A stretch of 64,000 bases of DNA, from assembly GCA_009781515.1 (NCBI GenBank), contig WQXY01000006.1:1-64000 (forward strand), given 5' to 3'. Positions within the stretch are counted from its first letter, which is position 1, and each line of letters opens with the position of its first letter. The DNA comes from Oscillospiraceae bacterium (lineage in GTDB: Bacteria; Bacillota; Clostridia; Oscillospirales; Oscillospiraceae). The notes under the pieces are model-generated. The model was not told the origin of the DNA and searched no databases. It saw only the letters and a list, made by a program, of their open reading frames with translations. Shown here piece by piece: positions 57,501 through 64,000 of this stretch. Position numbers and translations under genes: made by a program.

Positions 57501-58063
57501 TTGCCTCCGACACCCCATGTGCCGCCTCCTATACCTGCACCCCAGCCACCGCCTGTAACATTAAGAGTACCTGTGCTTTCGGCTGTAATGGTTAGGGTCG
57601 ATCCTGCAGGAGCATGTATTCCTCCATTGTTACTTCCGCTTCGCAGTGTATTTGTGCCGAGTAGTGTTAGGGTCACTGTCGCGCCTGTCATGTTAAAAGC
57701 TGCAGCTGCTGCGTTTATATTTACACCATTTAATGTAATACTTGCTGTCACACCGGAACTTACAGTTATAGTATTTGATGTTTCTGTACCTGTCCCTGTT
57801 ATTGTATAATCGCCGGTTTCTGTAATATTAATATTACCGTCGCCTATGTTGAGTGGTTCTGCCGAAAGCGGCATAAATCCCATAAACTCCGAAGACTGCA
57901 TCTCATACAAATCATCCGGCTCTTCCGGGGCAAGGTCGTCTTCGGGTTCGTCAAGGCACTCATCATCAGTGCACAAAACCTCACATGCGCATTCGGGGGG
58001 GGTACTGCGCTGCAAGGTTTTGCGAGAGTTCGTTGTCGTCGGGATCAGTTGCATCAGCCGCAT
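45518..58063 (-). CDS. Giant beta-helix surface protein with polytopic C-terminal membrane domain, leader out of frame
   Basis: 4,181 codons open in this frame from 58063. Residues 1-60: acidic, Cys-rich. About 75-2560: many GIGGG-x-GG...[11 protein letters not shown] repeats, a parallel beta-helix, broken by FDITGATV- and YPANVLTIT-type segments. About 2590-2730 and 2734-3240: Ig-like domains, two nearly identical ([22 protein letters not shown]), with an InlB-B-like repeat between them ([14 protein letters not shown]). About 3500-3590: Ser/Thr-Pro stalk. About 3620-3740: Ig-like. About 3760: a membrane helix, then KKRSR and about eight membrane segments to the end. No LPXTG. An adhesin anchored by a multi-pass domain is unusual. 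The signal peptide is encoded in another frame (57981-58271). Confidence 0.85.
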   Translation of the reverse strand: MRLMQLIPTTTNSRKTLQRSTPPECACEVLCTDDECLDEPEDDLAPEEPDDLYEMQSSEFMGFMPLSAEPLNIGDGNINITETGDYTITGTGTETSNTITVSSGVTASITLNGVNINAAAAAFNMTGATVTLTLLGTNTLRSGSNNGGIHAPAGSTLTITAESTGTLNVTGGGWGAGIGGGTWGVGGNITISGGTVTATGNSGSAGIGGGYGGAGGNITINGGTVIANGLGGGAGIGGGTTGSGTSGSGAGGTINITSGTVTATGTAGGAGIGGGGGSVVVNAGGNITINGNADVTARGSGDGAGIGGGNGGASGTINIRGGTVDTVGGNNAAGIGGGNGGAGGSISISGGTVTATGGLLGAGIGGGSMASWSSVTISGNAHVTATGGSQDGPGIGGTSETAGVGGGSITIKENAIVTATGVGWGAGFGTNWYGNRDGNNGTLTIDSTAIVTAIAAGSAPAIYSTLTINSKFNYTINTTNTSTGAETGTSDTFGSVTQIEGISLSTLRYIHIEVLDAVPNLLDIDVISTDSAPGYDYSGNVLTINQNGTYNISMATPGVTTTTERIVVTSGLNDVNITLNGVSIDMSDSANTVAFSMTNATVSLSLIGTSTLRSGDNRAGLQVPAGSALTITAASTGSLNATGGNQAAGIGGASSGTTGSITIAGGTVTATGANFAAGIGGGARGNGGNITINGGIVTATGGGNGAGIGGGWGGEGGSIAINNGRVTAVGGSNAAGIGGGQHNGTDAVGGHGGSISITGGEVNAQGGANAAGIGGGRTGSSGNITISDGTVSATGGAEGAGIGGGRDDGAGGNITISGGTVTATSGSWSAGIGGSTFGVGGNIMISGSSNVTAIGNNAPAIGAGYDRTAVTLTITGTFYYAINTTNTETGAQTGTFDFPDEITTEIGGEPINTLRYINLAEPLDHAFHIDFWPGTPTGDGDWTYSANVLTITENGHYRIMMQTAGETTYTDRIVVKDGLDNVRIWMYGVSIDVSGMANTPAFDITGATVELQLTLNNAFKSGSNRAGLHAPAGSTLTLLGSGRLDATGGSRGAGIGGGFNQSANSGQSGGDITIESGTINATGGTGGNGGAGIGGGQWGSWEKITFSGLGSTNVTATGSGFSAGIGSSHGAGGTGGEIIVKENAKVVAIGAGTSPGIGNAAGAAGGSITIDSTPVSSLTTVTTVEAVAGNSDVPAINIPLTVTDNTYYYLTNTTNEAQYTAGLPGYYSLHTGMVSLNGLTTQIDNRDISDLSYIKLSKTRMAAFRVSPAGGWDYPADVLTITQPGTYTISMTEAGATTFSDRIVVQNGLNDVNVILNDVKINLFDTTSTDAAMDMTGATVTLTIAPRENMLFSGSGRAGIQAPEGSTLVINGANNNQNRLMLRGGTNGAGIGGGNGQNGGDITINGGFITTIGGVDGAGLGGGNGGHGGNITINGFHLFTADTGGVTGTGSGAGIGGGNGGDAGNINISATGTVEAWGRGNGAAIGGGGNGGGGNILIYGMGTVRATRGGNKMAQHIGRGGGSANEGNIFVMRDRIDTQEDMIHHTDLFPIGNTVQISASPNIASGTVYADLTDTPFNTTIPVLPFTSSLGTGAIARDMSVITTLTDDEITFSLSGYPDVIRTGTQLATTGATVPFEVIPTPEEMLRAAADGDPFSNDPALAEGDGIYRLQNNFTLTSPAPEITDLDQRRLIEELNVNTDFILDLNGHTLTIRVPDTTTNTNGINISTGTTLTIKCSTGTGVLNVTRGTGINSTGNGAAINTTGATLIIQSGTVNANGGENGAGIGGGNESSGGNITITGGTVNANGGENSAGIGGGRHGLGGNITINNGSITATGGSNSAGIGNGQLGFSSTIIINGGTVTAVAGNDNASAMAIDGTVTIDGTFAWITSTDFNNPDDSNRRTGASRFTGPPSITAINGRLLTDLYYIELSPPANELKIEGTGTWTYPANVLTITESGTYTISMLTPDTTAITSHIVVSPGVNANITLDGVNIQNTTANTAFSMIDATVNLTLTGENTLRSGGLRPGIHAPAGSTLTIGGSGSLVASPGTVEASGNSAAGIGGWSGNGGTHGVAGDITINSGTVTASGFNSAAGIGSAGHLVIGGNVTINGGTVTAVAGSHSSPAIGAGSITASDQGMISVNAASGMGYRTHTQPSGAIHQMDNGIYTGTGEITEINGRLVKDLLYIMFYPLENELKIEGTGAWDYPTNVLTITQNGTYTISMQTPGEATYTNTIVVAPGLTDVNISLDTLNINSSANAGIAAFYINNNATVNVNIISGQTHLVSGSGRAALEASAGSTLTIAGPDTTPVQLLLHGGNGGAGIGGGDGQAGGNITINGGRIYSNGGVDAAGIGGGRGGNGGTITINNANLIRAESGVTFPWPATVPKSGDGAGIGGGNGGNGGNITIRSAGSNAIIGVGHGKGAGIGGGGNSGGGGGNILIYGTGTVSAIRGSDDAEFIGKGEGSDDAGNVFAIRTTGALATGYTPYTNIGNAVQFSAVPNASSSTIYAQLPAPFSTSIPILTGTLGIDAGARNMSVITTFPTDNIIFSLSGYPEVTRTGTELMTTGATVPFAKVKELTPVAVINYPNETLTGLTADAVYIFRINGGSAFERTANSSGVIAIEAGWFGNSLTIVKKATGINLDSDPQSLSVPARPSAPTPGKTDPTNEQSNGIITNITDAMEYRLGSSDSWTDITATTVTGRAPGTYQVRYKATSSSFVSAAANITLSNVDTIPPTGTITIKTNQFAAFINTISFGLFFKNTETVTITGADIGGSGLASTEYLTTVTHLDNTTNWSAQSWTAYTSFSLPADWNGWVYARFTDGAGNVTVINSDGIVIYKDSTADTPSISHTLGGGDKTATVNLNDNTIAKIMNYTTELTLNTDYTISGNEITFLAAYLNSLTASATAYTMTISYNPRGITVDPVVTAPYSGNEAPATTTISLTVSSPAQTYTVTFETGGGSAVAPLTDVENGSTISAPSPAPTRNGWAFDGWYKDTARTVPWDFTTDTVTDNITLFAKWIDETPPTGEITIRTNYFTSFLNTITFGLFFKNTETVTISAADIGGSGVASVEYLLTTTHFDDATNWSAQNWTPYISETTITLTANWNGWVYARITDHAGNFTVINSDGIVIYTDSAQDTVSLTHISGTGSKIANVVLNGNTIAGVSLGGTALIYDTHYTTLGGTITFTQLLLDSLAPSLTPYTLTVSYNPMGRAFDPNNLNNDAPATTDISILVGSIPLTGKPAITVGGGLLIGGAVLTANISDLNAFGDAGTTFTYQWYVDDVLVPGANRNTYTMLPTDKGLPIMVSVTATGIFSGTVYSDPTGSKKSGTEIIGDAPDTVVDGLAGLFENPEIFNDADDMPVIEAGGTVEIVLRIETLLTPDPVIEGEIRDAAGGKNIGLFLDLQVLKSRIDSNGDLLPCSPFALSDLFGNLIKITIELPDSVKGRNDLTVLRVHNDEIDTLPAYPNTNADGEYARFTDTRLELMVGKFSNYAIAYTPETATPTPSPSPTPTPSVMPSPSPDPTPTPTASPSPSPPQSTPTPSPSPSPSPSPSPSPSPSPNPPSTPPPSIISTPDPTIPPDTTPDPGDEIGPTDDPPENILQAGIEFLRSRVMNFAQGPVLNMYLDIEIGAPVAGRSISVEATGLMPLSEITVTIHSTPQLVGTGTTSAAGSADISTSFPDNLESGVHVVIAEGICPEGLIVQVVAPFQIDGNGILTAFTDPAQLFEPIDPGDSRIARSLIAGVPLYDAKNDPETVTQVAVTFGLLGGIAAIAGISKKRSRTVIVKRDGEDDILEEASEEKWGDKYGLWKISLFRKTSDKISARLQEKTERTSFILNRFTSDGSWARAMFGSGGFILWLFGIALGAYSSMQMGYNAMPPDFTLVLAIVALGILDSGAGFLAWLTITVLAIVSGNAAEVDEIRTLIGMFTLFATILILGGTRPLRRKYDPAKDNTKRFMFDRFADYIMPTIYIILTTSTVLKSINGLSGLEFFQDEHINSVRFVAIAAYWVRMLLEDLADYAFPVRNKTVRPEHSVEQLAICQWGAMLLYAGMFMVVTSPFFGFGTVVVLLLAFDIGPWMLSFIKERFPNSQFLYKYYPSTSSPQLSFVLMLISIGLAALVASNTDYRGASAAMIVVALPYALAEVPSLFGREGVPVRDGWGKRIVEFGCWCGFAAIVLLII
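50748..57600 (-). repeat. Degenerate tandem repeats encoding the Gly-rich beta-helix
   Basis: Dozens of degenerate units of about 20-30 codons, each with a GIGGG core followed by GG-ITI-GGTV, in clusters separated by non-repeated spacers. Because of the repeats, long open frames also appear on the opposite strand; those are not genes. Confidence 0.9.
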
Positions 58064-58271
58064 AGCTCCAAATGAAACTGCTCAAGGGACCTGCAATTGT
58101 ACTAAACAACATGAGCATGGCCAAAGCTGTCGCCAGTATTCTGACTAAGCCTTTTGCGACCATGCTCTTGTTGAAAAGAGAGGGCAAACATATGAAAAAA
58201 GTATCTTCACGTTGTTTCTTACTTAGTGAATTGAATAATTTAAAATATGATTTTTGTGCGCTTCTTTTCAT
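57981..58271 (-). CDS. Signal-peptide leader frame of the giant surface protein
   Basis: 96 codons from ATG 58271, nine bases after AGGG. It begins with a basic, aromatic-rich stretch, then a hydrophobic core ([19 protein letters not shown]) and a probable cleavage site near SYAADA; this is an extended Gram-positive signal peptide. Translation then runs into eight C residues, reads YPPRMRM and stops at 57981. Removing one C would read [15 protein letters not shown] and enter the giant frame. The leader and the giant frame are therefore one gene split by the tract at 57995-58002. Confidence 0.8.
   Translation of the reverse strand: MKRSAQKSYFKLFNSLSKKQREDTFFICLPSLFNKSMVAKGLVRILATALAMLMLFSTIAGPLSSFIWSYAADATDPDDNELSQNLAAQYPPRMRM
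57995..58002 (-). repeat. Poly-C(8) tract at the frame junction of the giant adhesin
   Basis: Eight G on the plus strand (C on the coding strand). With seven bases the signal peptide and the 4,170-residue body are in frame; with eight they are not. A candidate slipped-strand switch, or a sequencing or assembly error. Confidence 0.9.
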
Positions 58272-58429
58272 ATTAAACATCCCTGTTTACACAAATAATG
58301 AGCATACAAAGATATTAAATCATATTGGGTATAGCAAAATAACAGCACAATAACATCGGAATAACAGCGAATAAAAATATTATTCTTATATATACAGGGA
58401 AAACACAGACAGACTGATGAAGTAAAGTA

Positions 58430-58483
58430 TTGATTTATTTATTTGTTTCGGCTATAATAATATACGATGTTAATATAGCCGAA
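58430..58483 (+). promoter_or_regulatory. Promoter and 10-bp inverted repeat before the DUF4143 ATPase
   Basis: TTGATT (58430-58435), 17-base spacer, TATAAT (58453-58458). TTCGGCTATA (58447-58456) is repeated inverted at 58474-58483, across the -10 box and the start of the transcript. Could be an operator or a leader hairpin. Confidence 0.65.
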
Positions 58484-58497
58484 AAGAAGGAGCTGTT

Positions 58498-59721
58498 ATG
58501 TATTATAAACGCCATGCAGATGAAGCAATACACAAGCTGTCAACTATGTTTGGAGCGGTGCTTGTCACAGGAGCGCGTCAAGTCGGAAAAACTACCTTAC
58601 TTAAAGATGTAGCAGGACATGCGGGATATGTAACACTTGATGATAAAATCCAACTTGTCAGTGCCGTCGAACAAAGCGGAACATTTTTCAAAGATAATCC
58701 ACCACCTGTCTTTGTGGATGAAGTGCAACACGCACCAAATCTATTTCCGCAAATTAAAATCATTTTAGACAGAGAAAAAAAGAAAGGGCAATTTTTCTTG
58801 TCCGGTTCTCAACAATTCAAAATGATGAAAAATGTTAGCGAATCGTTGGCGGGACGGCTCGGAATAATCAGTCTGCCGGGGATTTCTCTGCGTGAAATGT
58901 ACTCAGTTTCATTCAATGAACCTTTTTTGCCGACTGATGAGTATTTTAAGAACCGGGAAAATAATAAAACCGATGTATCTTACAGCGATATTTGGAATAT
59001 AATCCACATGGGAAGCTTCCCGGAGCTTTGTGCCAACCCTGATTTCGATTGGCGTATGTTTTTTGCTGCTTATGTGGCTGCGTATATCGAGCGCGATGTC
59101 CGTGATTTGGCACAAGTGGGTGATGAAATCAAGTTTACGCAATTTATGACCGTTGCGGCAAGCTGTACGGGTCAGCTTTTGAATTTGGCATCTTTAGCTC
59201 GGGATGTTGGAATAAGTCAACCAACGGCTGAGCGGTGGCTGTCGATATTGGTCGCATCCAATTTGGTATACCTACTACGACCTTACCACAATAATATCAC
59301 TAAAAGGACGGTAAAAACGCCGAAACTGTACTTTTTAGACACAGGTCTTGCGGCGTACCTCACTCGTTGGAATACGCCGGAAGTTTTAAGAAATGGTGCG
59401 ATGGCGGGAGCTTTCTTTGAAACCTTCGTTATTGGTGAAATTATCAAAAGTTACGCAAATAAAGGTATATTGGATTTACCGATTTATTTTTATCGTGACA
59501 GGGATGGGAATGAGATTGATTTGCTTATAGCGGACAGTGGCTTATTATATCCAATCGAAATAAAAAAACATGCTGACCCGTCTAAATCTGATGTTATGAA
59601 GTTTTCTATACTTGATAAAATCCCGAATGTTAAGAGGGGACAAGGCGGTGTGGTCTGTTTATATGATAATCTCACCACACTCCATGAATGTGATAAAGCA
59701 ATACCGATTACTTATCTATAA
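58498..59721 (+). CDS. AAA_14/DUF4143 ATPase
   Basis: 407 residues, ATG after AAGGAG. Walker A GARQVGKTTLL near residue 25; Walker B PPVFVDEVQHAPNL near 72; FLSGSQQF; then a winged-helix segment ASLARDVGISQPTAERWLSIL and the DUF4143 domain, ending in a nuclease-like core (YFYRDRDGNEIDLLI, LYPIEIKKHADPSKSD). The family is common in anaerobes, often as many copies; its function is poorly understood. Monocistronic by layout, with an inverted repeat in its promoter. A 30-bp palindrome lies just past its end. Confidence 0.88.
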   Translation: MYYKRHADEAIHKLSTMFGAVLVTGARQVGKTTLLKDVAGHAGYVTLDDKIQLVSAVEQSGTFFKDNPPPVFVDEVQHAPNLFPQIKIILDREKKKGQFFLSGSQQFKMMKNVSESLAGRLGIISLPGISLREMYSVSFNEPFLPTDEYFKNRENNKTDVSYSDIWNIIHMGSFPELCANPDFDWRMFFAAYVAAYIERDVRDLAQVGDEIKFTQFMTVAASCTGQLLNLASLARDVGISQPTAERWLSILVASNLVYLLRPYHNNITKRTVKTPKLYFLDTGLAAYLTRWNTPEVLRNGAMAGAFFETFVIGEIIKSYANKGILDLPIYFYRDRDGNEIDLLIADSGLLYPIEIKKHADPSKSDVMKFSILDKIPNVKRGQGGVVCLYDNLTTLHECDKAIPITYL

Positions 59722-59757
59722 ATGAGCCAAGCAGTACACAATTTTTGCAGCACCCCA

Positions 59758-59787
59758 CAAATCGTACAGTTATAACTGTACGATTTG
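59758..59787. repeat. Perfect 30-bp palindrome between convergent genes
   Basis: Core CAGTTATAACTG, flanked by CAAATCGTA and TACGATTTG. A second partial copy of the core and one flank lies at 59804-59822. No T run; could be a cruciform, protein site or element end in the gap between the DUF4143 ATPase and the phosphatase. Confidence 0.8.
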
Positions 59788-59830
59788 AAATTACAGCTTG
59801 CAATTCAGTTATAACTGTACGAACCGTTCG

Positions 59831-61342
59831 TCACTCTATAAGCAGTGCGAGCATGGTGATATCATCAAACTGTTCCTCGCCGTCAACAAACTCATCGACT
59901 TTAATTCGTGTGAAATTCAATAATTCTCTTGCAGAGATTAAATCACACTCATTTGCTACGTCTATGAGCCGCTTATCCGTAAATTGCTCTTTGCCGGGGT
60001 TTTCCGCTTCTGTCACACCATCTGTGTAAAGAAACAAAACATCGCCTTTTTGAAGAGTTATCTCATCTTGTTCGTACTTTGTACCCGGCATAAACCCGGG
60101 CATAAGGGCAGGCTTCACCGGCAGCCAGTCAAAGCGGTCGCCTTGTTTTAGAAGCGGGACATCATGCCCTCCGTTTACATATGAAAATTTACCGGATGTT
60201 ATATCAAGAACCCCCAAGAAGACAGTTACAAACATACATTCGTCATTGCCTTCGCACAGTTGATTATTGACGATTTCCATAACCTCGGAAAGCGGTTTGC
60301 CTCGTTGAGCCGTGTTTTCGAGCAGCGTTTTTGCTTTTACCATAAAGAGCGCCGCAGGGATACCCTTGCCCGATACATCTGCCATAACAACAGCCAATTT
60401 GTTCTCGCTGATAAAGAAAAAGTCGTAAAAATCTCCACCTACTTCTTTTGCCGGATCCATAAGTGCAAAAATATCAAACTCCGTGCGGTTGGGGAAAGGC
60501 GGGAACACATTTGGAAGCATACTGCTTTGGATTTTTGCAGAAATCATCAGCTCCGACTGCAGACGCTCCCTTTCCGCTCTTTCAAGTAAAACAGTTTCAG
60601 TTACATCCTGTATGATGATTATATATCGCAGAAGCTTCTCTCTGTCGTAGATGAAGCTGATATCTGCCTTGTGATAACTGCTTGAGTTATTCATTTCAAA
60701 CGAAATAGAGTCCTTGGCGGTTTGACCGTCAATATTCCGAAGCTCCTCGGGCCAATCGCGGGACTGGTTTATCGGTGCATATTTTTTCAAGCTCTTTAAG
60801 GAGGGGAATAGCTTCTCTGCGGCATTGTTGGCACTGAGAAAACTGCCGTCAGCATCAGTAAGTACGATAGCTTCTTTAATTGAAGACAAAATCATTTCAG
60901 ATGTTTTGGCGTTTGAGTAACGGTTAAGCTTTAATACCCTAAGTAAACGCAAGAGTCTGAGCAGTCTGAGTATGGTCATATTAATGGGGAAAGCCATAGG
61001 CAGATAGAAAGGAAGAATTGCCATTATATCTACAAGAGACATTGGCGAAAGAGCGTACCGAAGCCGGGCTTTTGCAGGTTTGATGCGCGGAAACAAAATA
61101 TCTACAGTCCATAAACGAAGAATATACTCCACAGTAAAAATTGCCACAGATACAGCTTCAATGACATAAAATACCGGCTCACTTCTCGCAGGTATAACCT
61201 CCAAAAGGTCTAAAACAACTGTTGTGACATTAACTATAATAAGGGCAGTAATTACGTTGCTGAAAATCCGGTTTGCAATACTTCTATGCCCGTCGTCGCG
61301 AACTATGTCGCAAATAATACGTTTTGTCTTAGTATACATCAT
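59831..61342 (-). CDS. Voltage-sensor domain fused to PAS and PP2C/SpoIIE phosphatase
   Basis: 503 residues. The ATG overlaps the kinase-gene stop (TAATG). S1 about 26-49; S2 about 58-80 with Phe69, Glu72 and Arg76 (the F-x-x-E-x-x-x-R charge-transfer pattern); S3 about 100-118 with Asp105 in LVDIMAILP; S4 with Arg126, 129, 132, 135, Lys138, Arg141, one every third residue. No S5, pore or selectivity filter follows. About 145-255 resembles PAS (VLTDADGSFLSANNAAEKL), then a coiled linker. PP2C domain about 270-503 keeps VGGDFYD (Asp304, Asp307), ADVSGKG (Asp322), TDG (Asp441) and FDD (Asp493/494). Predicted membrane phosphatase acting on the STAS proteins upstream, controlled by voltage; inferred, not shown. 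Confidence 0.9.
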   Translation of the reverse strand: MMYTKTKRIICDIVRDDGHRSIANRIFSNVITALIIVNVTTVVLDLLEVIPARSEPVFYVIEAVSVAIFTVEYILRLWTVDILFPRIKPAKARLRYALSPMSLVDIMAILPFYLPMAFPINMTILRLLRLLRLLRVLKLNRYSNAKTSEMILSSIKEAIVLTDADGSFLSANNAAEKLFPSLKSLKKYAPINQSRDWPEELRNIDGQTAKDSISFEMNNSSSYHKADISFIYDREKLLRYIIIIQDVTETVLLERAERERLQSELMISAKIQSSMLPNVFPPFPNRTEFDIFALMDPAKEVGGDFYDFFFISENKLAVVMADVSGKGIPAALFMVKAKTLLENTAQRGKPLSEVMEIVNNQLCEGNDECMFVTVFLGVLDITSGKFSYVNGGHDVPLLKQGDRFDWLPVKPALMPGFMPGTKYEQDEITLQKGDVLFLYTDGVTEAENPGKEQFTDKRLIDVANECDLISARELLNFTRIKVDEFVDGEEQFDDITMLALLIE

Positions 61343-61764
61343 TAGTTCACCCTGTCCTGTTTGGATACGGCTTTTGTTATGGTGAGTATGTTTTTCCCGT
61401 CGGCATACACATATTCCACTTCGTCCATCATATTTTTTACAAAATGAATGCCAAGACCGCCTATTTCCCGCTCCATAATTGATGTATTCAAATCCGGCTC
61501 GTCGCCGTCAAGCGGATTAAACGGTAGCCCCGTATCTTCAAAACGAATGACCGCTTTTTCGCCGATTTCCACGAAAAGCTCCACATAACCATCCTGTGCC
61601 GGTTTATAGGCATAAGATGCAATATTCACAAAAATTTCTTCCACTGCAATGAGGATTTCCGGCTGTAAATCAACAGGGAAACTATTGCGCAAAAGTTCTG
61701 CGTCCATAAAATTCATTACTTCTGCGGTTAAATCTGTATCTGCTTTTATTTTTATAGTTTCCAT
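61342..61764 (-). CDS. RsbW/SpoIIAB-type serine kinase (HATPase)
   Basis: 140 residues. GHKL ATPase of the anti-sigma kinase type: N box with Glu43 and Asn47 (EEIFVNIASYAYK), G1 DTG (Asp77), G2 GGLG (102-105). Glu43 is the likely general base, so it should be an active kinase, not just a binder. In the Bacillus scheme such kinases phosphorylate STAS proteins and hold a sigma factor. No sigma factor lies in the window, so the target may be something else. Coupled by 1-base overlaps to the STAS gene upstream and the phosphatase downstream. Confidence 0.88.
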   Translation of the reverse strand: METIKIKADTDLTAEVMNFMDAELLRNSFPVDLQPEILIAVEEIFVNIASYAYKPAQDGYVELFVEIGEKAVIRFEDTGLPFNPLDGDEPDLNTSIMEREIGGLGIHFVKNMMDEVEYVYADGKNILTITKAVSKQDRVN

Positions 61765-62072
61765 TAGTCTACCATCATTTGCTGCAGTGCAGAGAGTCCC
61801 AGTACGTTCTTGACAACTTCGGACGGGTCTTCAATTTGGAGCTTGCCGCCTGCTTCAACGCAACTTTTATATGTTTTAAGAATAATTCTAATCCCAATAG
61901 AAGTCATTATAGTTACTTCCTGCATATTCAGGATGATGCGGGAAAAACCCTCTGCAAGCGCATCACTGAGCTCCTTGTCGAAGTATTTTTCATTAGCTGT
62001 AGTTATCCTGCCTGTAACGTTAAACCTTATACCTTTTGCGGTATCTACTCTCTCCATTGTTAGCTCATTCAT
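61764..62072 (-). CDS. STAS-domain anti-anti-sigma-like protein 1
   Basis: 102 residues, ATG after AAGGAGAG. Whole protein is one STAS domain: VTGRITTANEKYF, SRIILNMQEVTIMTSIGIRIIL. The phospho-acceptor is probably Ser58 in TSIG, aligned with the first Ser of the DSSG motif of SpoIIAA. The stop overlaps the kinase start. Its close neighbour STAS 2 has the same TSIG motif. Probable substrate of the kinase and of the voltage-sensor phosphatase. Confidence 0.85.
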   Translation of the reverse strand: MNELTMERVDTAKGIRFNVTGRITTANEKYFDKELSDALAEGFSRIILNMQEVTIMTSIGIRIILKTYKSCVEAGGKLQIEDPSEVVKNVLGLSALQQMMVD

Positions 62073-62089
62073 TTTCAGCTCTCCTTTTT

Positions 62090-62404
62090 CTATTTCAAAA
62101 GTAATTCTGTTAAATCAGAAAGCTTCAAAACATTTATTACAACATCGGAAGGACTCTCGAGTTGAAAGTTAATTCTGTTCTCTCTTGCCTTTTTGTATGC
62201 TTTAAGAATTATCTTAATTCCAATAGAAGTAAATACAACGACTTTGTCCATGTCGACAGTAATACTTTCAGGACACTCTAAAAAAGACTCGTTGATAGCT
62301 TTTTCAAACTGCCCCGCGGTGTCGTAAGCTATGTATCCCGCCACTTCAAGTTTTACGTCCGGTAATTCGGATTGCTTTGTGATAGTAATTTTCTCATTTT
62401 CCAT
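62090..62404 (-). CDS. STAS-domain anti-anti-sigma-like protein 2
   Basis: 104 residues, 17 bases before STAS 1. VAGYIAYDTAGQFEKAI and DMDKVVVFTSIGIKIILKAYKK; candidate phospho-site Ser60. Similar to STAS 1 but clearly diverged, so the two may have different partners. Having two STAS proteins with one kinase suggests branched or competitive partner switching. Confidence 0.85.
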   Translation of the reverse strand: MENEKITITKQSELPDVKLEVAGYIAYDTAGQFEKAINESFLECPESITVDMDKVVVFTSIGIKIILKAYKKARENRINFQLESPSDVVINVLKLSDLTELLLK

Positions 62405-62436
62405 TTTTATAGTAAATCCTTTCCATTTGTTTTAGA

Positions 62437-63252
62437 TTATTTGAATTCAATAAAAGTATATTGGTTGCGCCCATTTGCCTTTGATTGATATAACGCTTTA
62501 TCTGCACATTTTAGATACGCATCACCGTCTTGTGAAAAATCTGCATTGATTACAGTAAGCCCGATTGAAATGGTTACATAGTCAGAGGCTTCGTTTTTTT
62601 CATGGGGGATTTTCAAATCTCTTACGTTTTTTAACATTCTCTCGGCAATATAACGAGCGCCTTTTTCATCTGTGTAGGGTAAAAGGACGGTAAATTCCTC
62701 TCCGCCGTAACGTGCGACAATATCATCAGGCCGCAGTAAGGTACTGTCTATTGCATCTGCAACTTTTTTTAAGCAGATATCTCCTTCGCTATGGCTATAA
62801 GTATCATTATACCGTTTGAAATAATCAATATCGATCATCATCACGCCAAGAACATCACCGGAGCGTTTAAGCGAGTGTGCGATGCGTTTTAGGCTATCTT
62901 CAAGATACCGCCTGTTATATATTCCTGTCAGTGCATCGTGGTACACCTTGTCGGTCAGGTCTACATTATTTTCATACAACTCAATAGTGGTCGTATCTGA
63001 AATAAGAATAGAACGCCGATGCTCATCCAACAGGTCTCCATATGCTTCCGAAAGCTTTGCATAAGCTTCTGCAAGCTCTGCATAAGCTCCAATTTCGAGC
63101 GCAGCGCTATATCTGACCGCCTCGACATCATTTATGGCGGCTTCGGTTTGTTTTCTGATTGCCACGGCACGGCTTCTTGCCGCTTCCGTTAAAGCTGATG
63201 CGTCATCATATATCTGCTGTTCATCAGCTAAAATGTCGATTATTTCTTCCAT
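62437..63252 (-). CDS. GGDEF diguanylate cyclase with N-terminal coiled coil
   Basis: 271 residues. Residues 1-95 are predicted helical, Ala/Glu-rich, without a membrane segment. The GGDEF domain follows: HDALTGIYNRRYL, MMIDIDYFKRYND, active-site RYGGEEF and an intact RxxD inhibition site five residues before it (RPDD). It should make cyclic di-GMP from GTP in the cytoplasm. Cytoplasmic and signal-receptor-less, it is probably controlled by protein contacts. It heads the STAS-kinase-phosphatase operon, 32 bases from STAS 2; no promoter is obvious in the 39-base gap before it. Confidence 0.9.
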   Translation of the reverse strand: MEEIIDILADEQQIYDDASALTEAARSRAVAIRKQTEAAINDVEAVRYSAALEIGAYAELAEAYAKLSEAYGDLLDEHRRSILISDTTTIELYENNVDLTDKVYHDALTGIYNRRYLEDSLKRIAHSLKRSGDVLGVMMIDIDYFKRYNDTYSHSEGDICLKKVADAIDSTLLRPDDIVARYGGEEFTVLLPYTDEKGARYIAERMLKNVRDLKIPHEKNEASDYVTISIGLTVINADFSQDGDAYLKCADKALYQSKANGRNQYTFIEFK

Positions 63253-63291
63253 ATGTCAAGTGACCTTTCGTTTTAATGGGAGGGGTGGTTA

Positions 63292-64000
63292 TTAAAATGG
63301 AGGTGGAGGCGGCGGCGGAGGCGGTGGCGGAGGCGGTGGTGCATTCGCTATCCAGTTCGCCGTGACAGACACATTAAATGCGGGCATAGTGAATCCATGT
63401 GTTGAACCGGGTGGGACGCCAGGAATTTGGACAGGCGGCAATGGTGTTACTGTAACTCCCATTGGCGGATTCGGAGGTGATGCAATGACAGTCCATCCTG
63501 TGAATGTATGGTTATCAAGAGTTCCTGCGTTTAAGTAAACTGTTACACCCTCTTCATATGAACCACTTACCGTTGAACCGTTTCCGCCGTTTAAGTTAAC
63601 AGTAACATCGAACGTTGGTGGTGGTGGCGGTTCTGTAACTATGACAGTTGCTACAGTTGAGAGTTGCCTTACAACACCTCCTGCACCGGTGGCAGTAACT
63701 TCAACAAAGTAAGCGAATGTTCCCGCCACATTGGTTGGAACTGTGAAAGTCCGATTGTTTTCTCCGAGAATTGGGAAACCCACAGCCATGGGAGGCATAA
63801 AAGATTGATTCCACAGGTAACTGAGTGTTGCATCTCCGGTTGCACTTGCTTCAACTTCTAATATTAATGCATCGCCTACGGTAACTGTTCTTGATTGTGG
63901 TTGTGTGTTGATTGTTATTACAGGCACATCCGTCGATGTGTTTTCCGTCCAGTTTGCTGTGACAGACACGTTAAATGCGGGCATATGAAATGCATGTGTT
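63292..64000 (-). CDS. Surface protein with InlB-B-like repeats, 3' end only
   Basis: The frame is open through the window end; about 235 codons are visible. It contains two copies of a MPAFNVSVTANW unit, an Ig-like domain (ITINTQPQSRTVTVGDA) and an InlB-B-type repeat (LNGGNGSTVSGSYEEGVTVY). It ends in 14 consecutive prolines, Phe and stop. There is no LPXTG, membrane helix or charged tail, unlike the other surface proteins here, so either the protein is released or the gene is truncated. Sits 39 bases upstream of the GGDEF gene, on the same strand. Confidence 0.8.
   Translation of the reverse strand, partial: THAFHMPAFNVSVTANWTENTSTDVPVITINTQPQSRTVTVGDALILEVEASATGDATLSYLWNQSFMPPMAVGFPILGENNRTFTVPTNVAGTFAYFVEVTATGAGGVVRQLSTVATVIVTEPPPPPTFDVTVNLNGGNGSTVSGSYEEGVTVYLNAGTLDNHTFTGWTVIASPPNPPMGVTVTPLPPVQIPGVPPGSTHGFTMPAFNVSVTANWIANAPPPPPPPPPPPPPPF

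Noticed and set aside
50748-57600. CRISPR array or VNTR interpretation of the repeats in the giant gene
   Set aside because: The repeats are degenerate, codon-phased and part of one open frame; no regular direct repeats with unique spacers.
46203-57809. Long open frames on the plus strand across the giant adhesin, up to 298 codons
   Set aside because: They mirror the Gly-rich repeats of the coding strand, have Pro/Ala/Thr-rich repetitive translations, and lack ribosome sites.
59831-61342. Reading the gene as a potassium channel
   Set aside because: No S5, S6 or TVGYG-type filter follows S4; the chain continues into PAS-like and PP2C domains.
61764-62404. Idea that both STAS proteins lack the phospho-serine and are inactive
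   Set aside because: TSIG keeps Ser at the position that I align with the acceptor of DSSG/DSTG; only the neighbouring residues differ.

Overview
The window reads as the chromosome of an anaerobic, Gram-positive (monoderm) bacterium of class Clostridia, probably uncultured and Oscillospirales-like. The support is circumstantial: strong AGGAGG-type ribosome sites, consensus TTGACA-17-TATAAT promoters, firmicute gene orders (ywiB-like/argS, holB/ricT), a long-form hibernation factor, an AmmeMemoRadiSam pair, a clostridial three-gene GlpA-type oxidoreductase cluster, an acetogen-type MetF/MetV/RnfC cluster and several very large secreted surface proteins. I see no rRNA, tRNA, CRISPR array, prophage or transposase.

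Layout, left to right. 1-7.2 kb: 3' part of a giant secreted phosphoesterase with a C-terminal membrane anchor. 7.2-8.5 kb: a small toxin-antitoxin-like cassette (DUF3791 / DUF3990 / small partner) bracketed by a perfect 60-bp direct repeat that carries a terminator hairpin. 8.5-12.4 kb: FAD oxidoreductase, NAD(P)/FAD oxidoreductase and DUF1667 protein. 12.4-17.3 kb (minus): murA, then metF, metV and an RnfC-like protein fused to a second MetV-like domain. 17.3-26.0 kb (plus): a type IIA topoisomerase pair, an inactive-looking transglutaminase-fold lipoprotein, a DivIVA-like coiled-coil protein, hpf and a DUF885 lipoprotein. 26.0-27.8 kb: hipBA with three operators spaced exactly 38 bp apart, then a 37-residue membrane protein on the other strand. 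28-30.7 kb: an AbrB-type regulator diverging from the AmmeMemoRadiSam pair. 30.8-36.1 kb: ppk (minus), murI, DUF1934, argS. 36.2-41.3 kb (minus): a sortase-type VWA/SpaA adhesin and a Gfo/Idh oxidoreductase. 41.5-45.5 kb (minus): hexapeptide acyltransferase, holB, ricT and an ATPase. 45.5-58.3 kb (minus): a single gene for an about 4,250-residue beta-helix surface protein ending in a polytopic membrane domain; its signal peptide is separated from the body by an out-of-frame run of eight C. 58.5-59.7 kb: an AAA/DUF4143 ATPase. 59.8-63.3 kb (minus): a signalling operon. 63.3-64 kb: 3' end of another surface protein.

The most striking system is the operon at 59.8-63.3 kb. Its last gene encodes a textbook potassium-channel-type voltage sensor (S1-S4, with six basic residues at every third position) but no pore; the sensor runs into a PAS-like segment and a complete PP2C/SpoIIE phosphatase. 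Translationally coupled upstream lie an RsbW-type kinase, two STAS proteins and a GGDEF diguanylate cyclase. The arrangement predicts that membrane potential is read out through a partner-switching phosphorylation circuit.

Other points are the possibly phase-variable poly-C tract in the giant adhesin, the RnfC-MetV fusion next to metV/metF, the regularly spaced HipBA operators, the 60-bp repeats around the small cassette, and key-residue substitutions in the transglutaminase-fold protein, ArgS and the topoisomerase A subunit. Three families of repeated sequence occur: three copies of a 90-120 bp inverted-repeat element at gene ends, an over-represented octamer GTAAGGAA, and an inverted repeat at the promoter of the VWA adhesin. 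No database search could be run; family names rest on recognised motifs and gene order.
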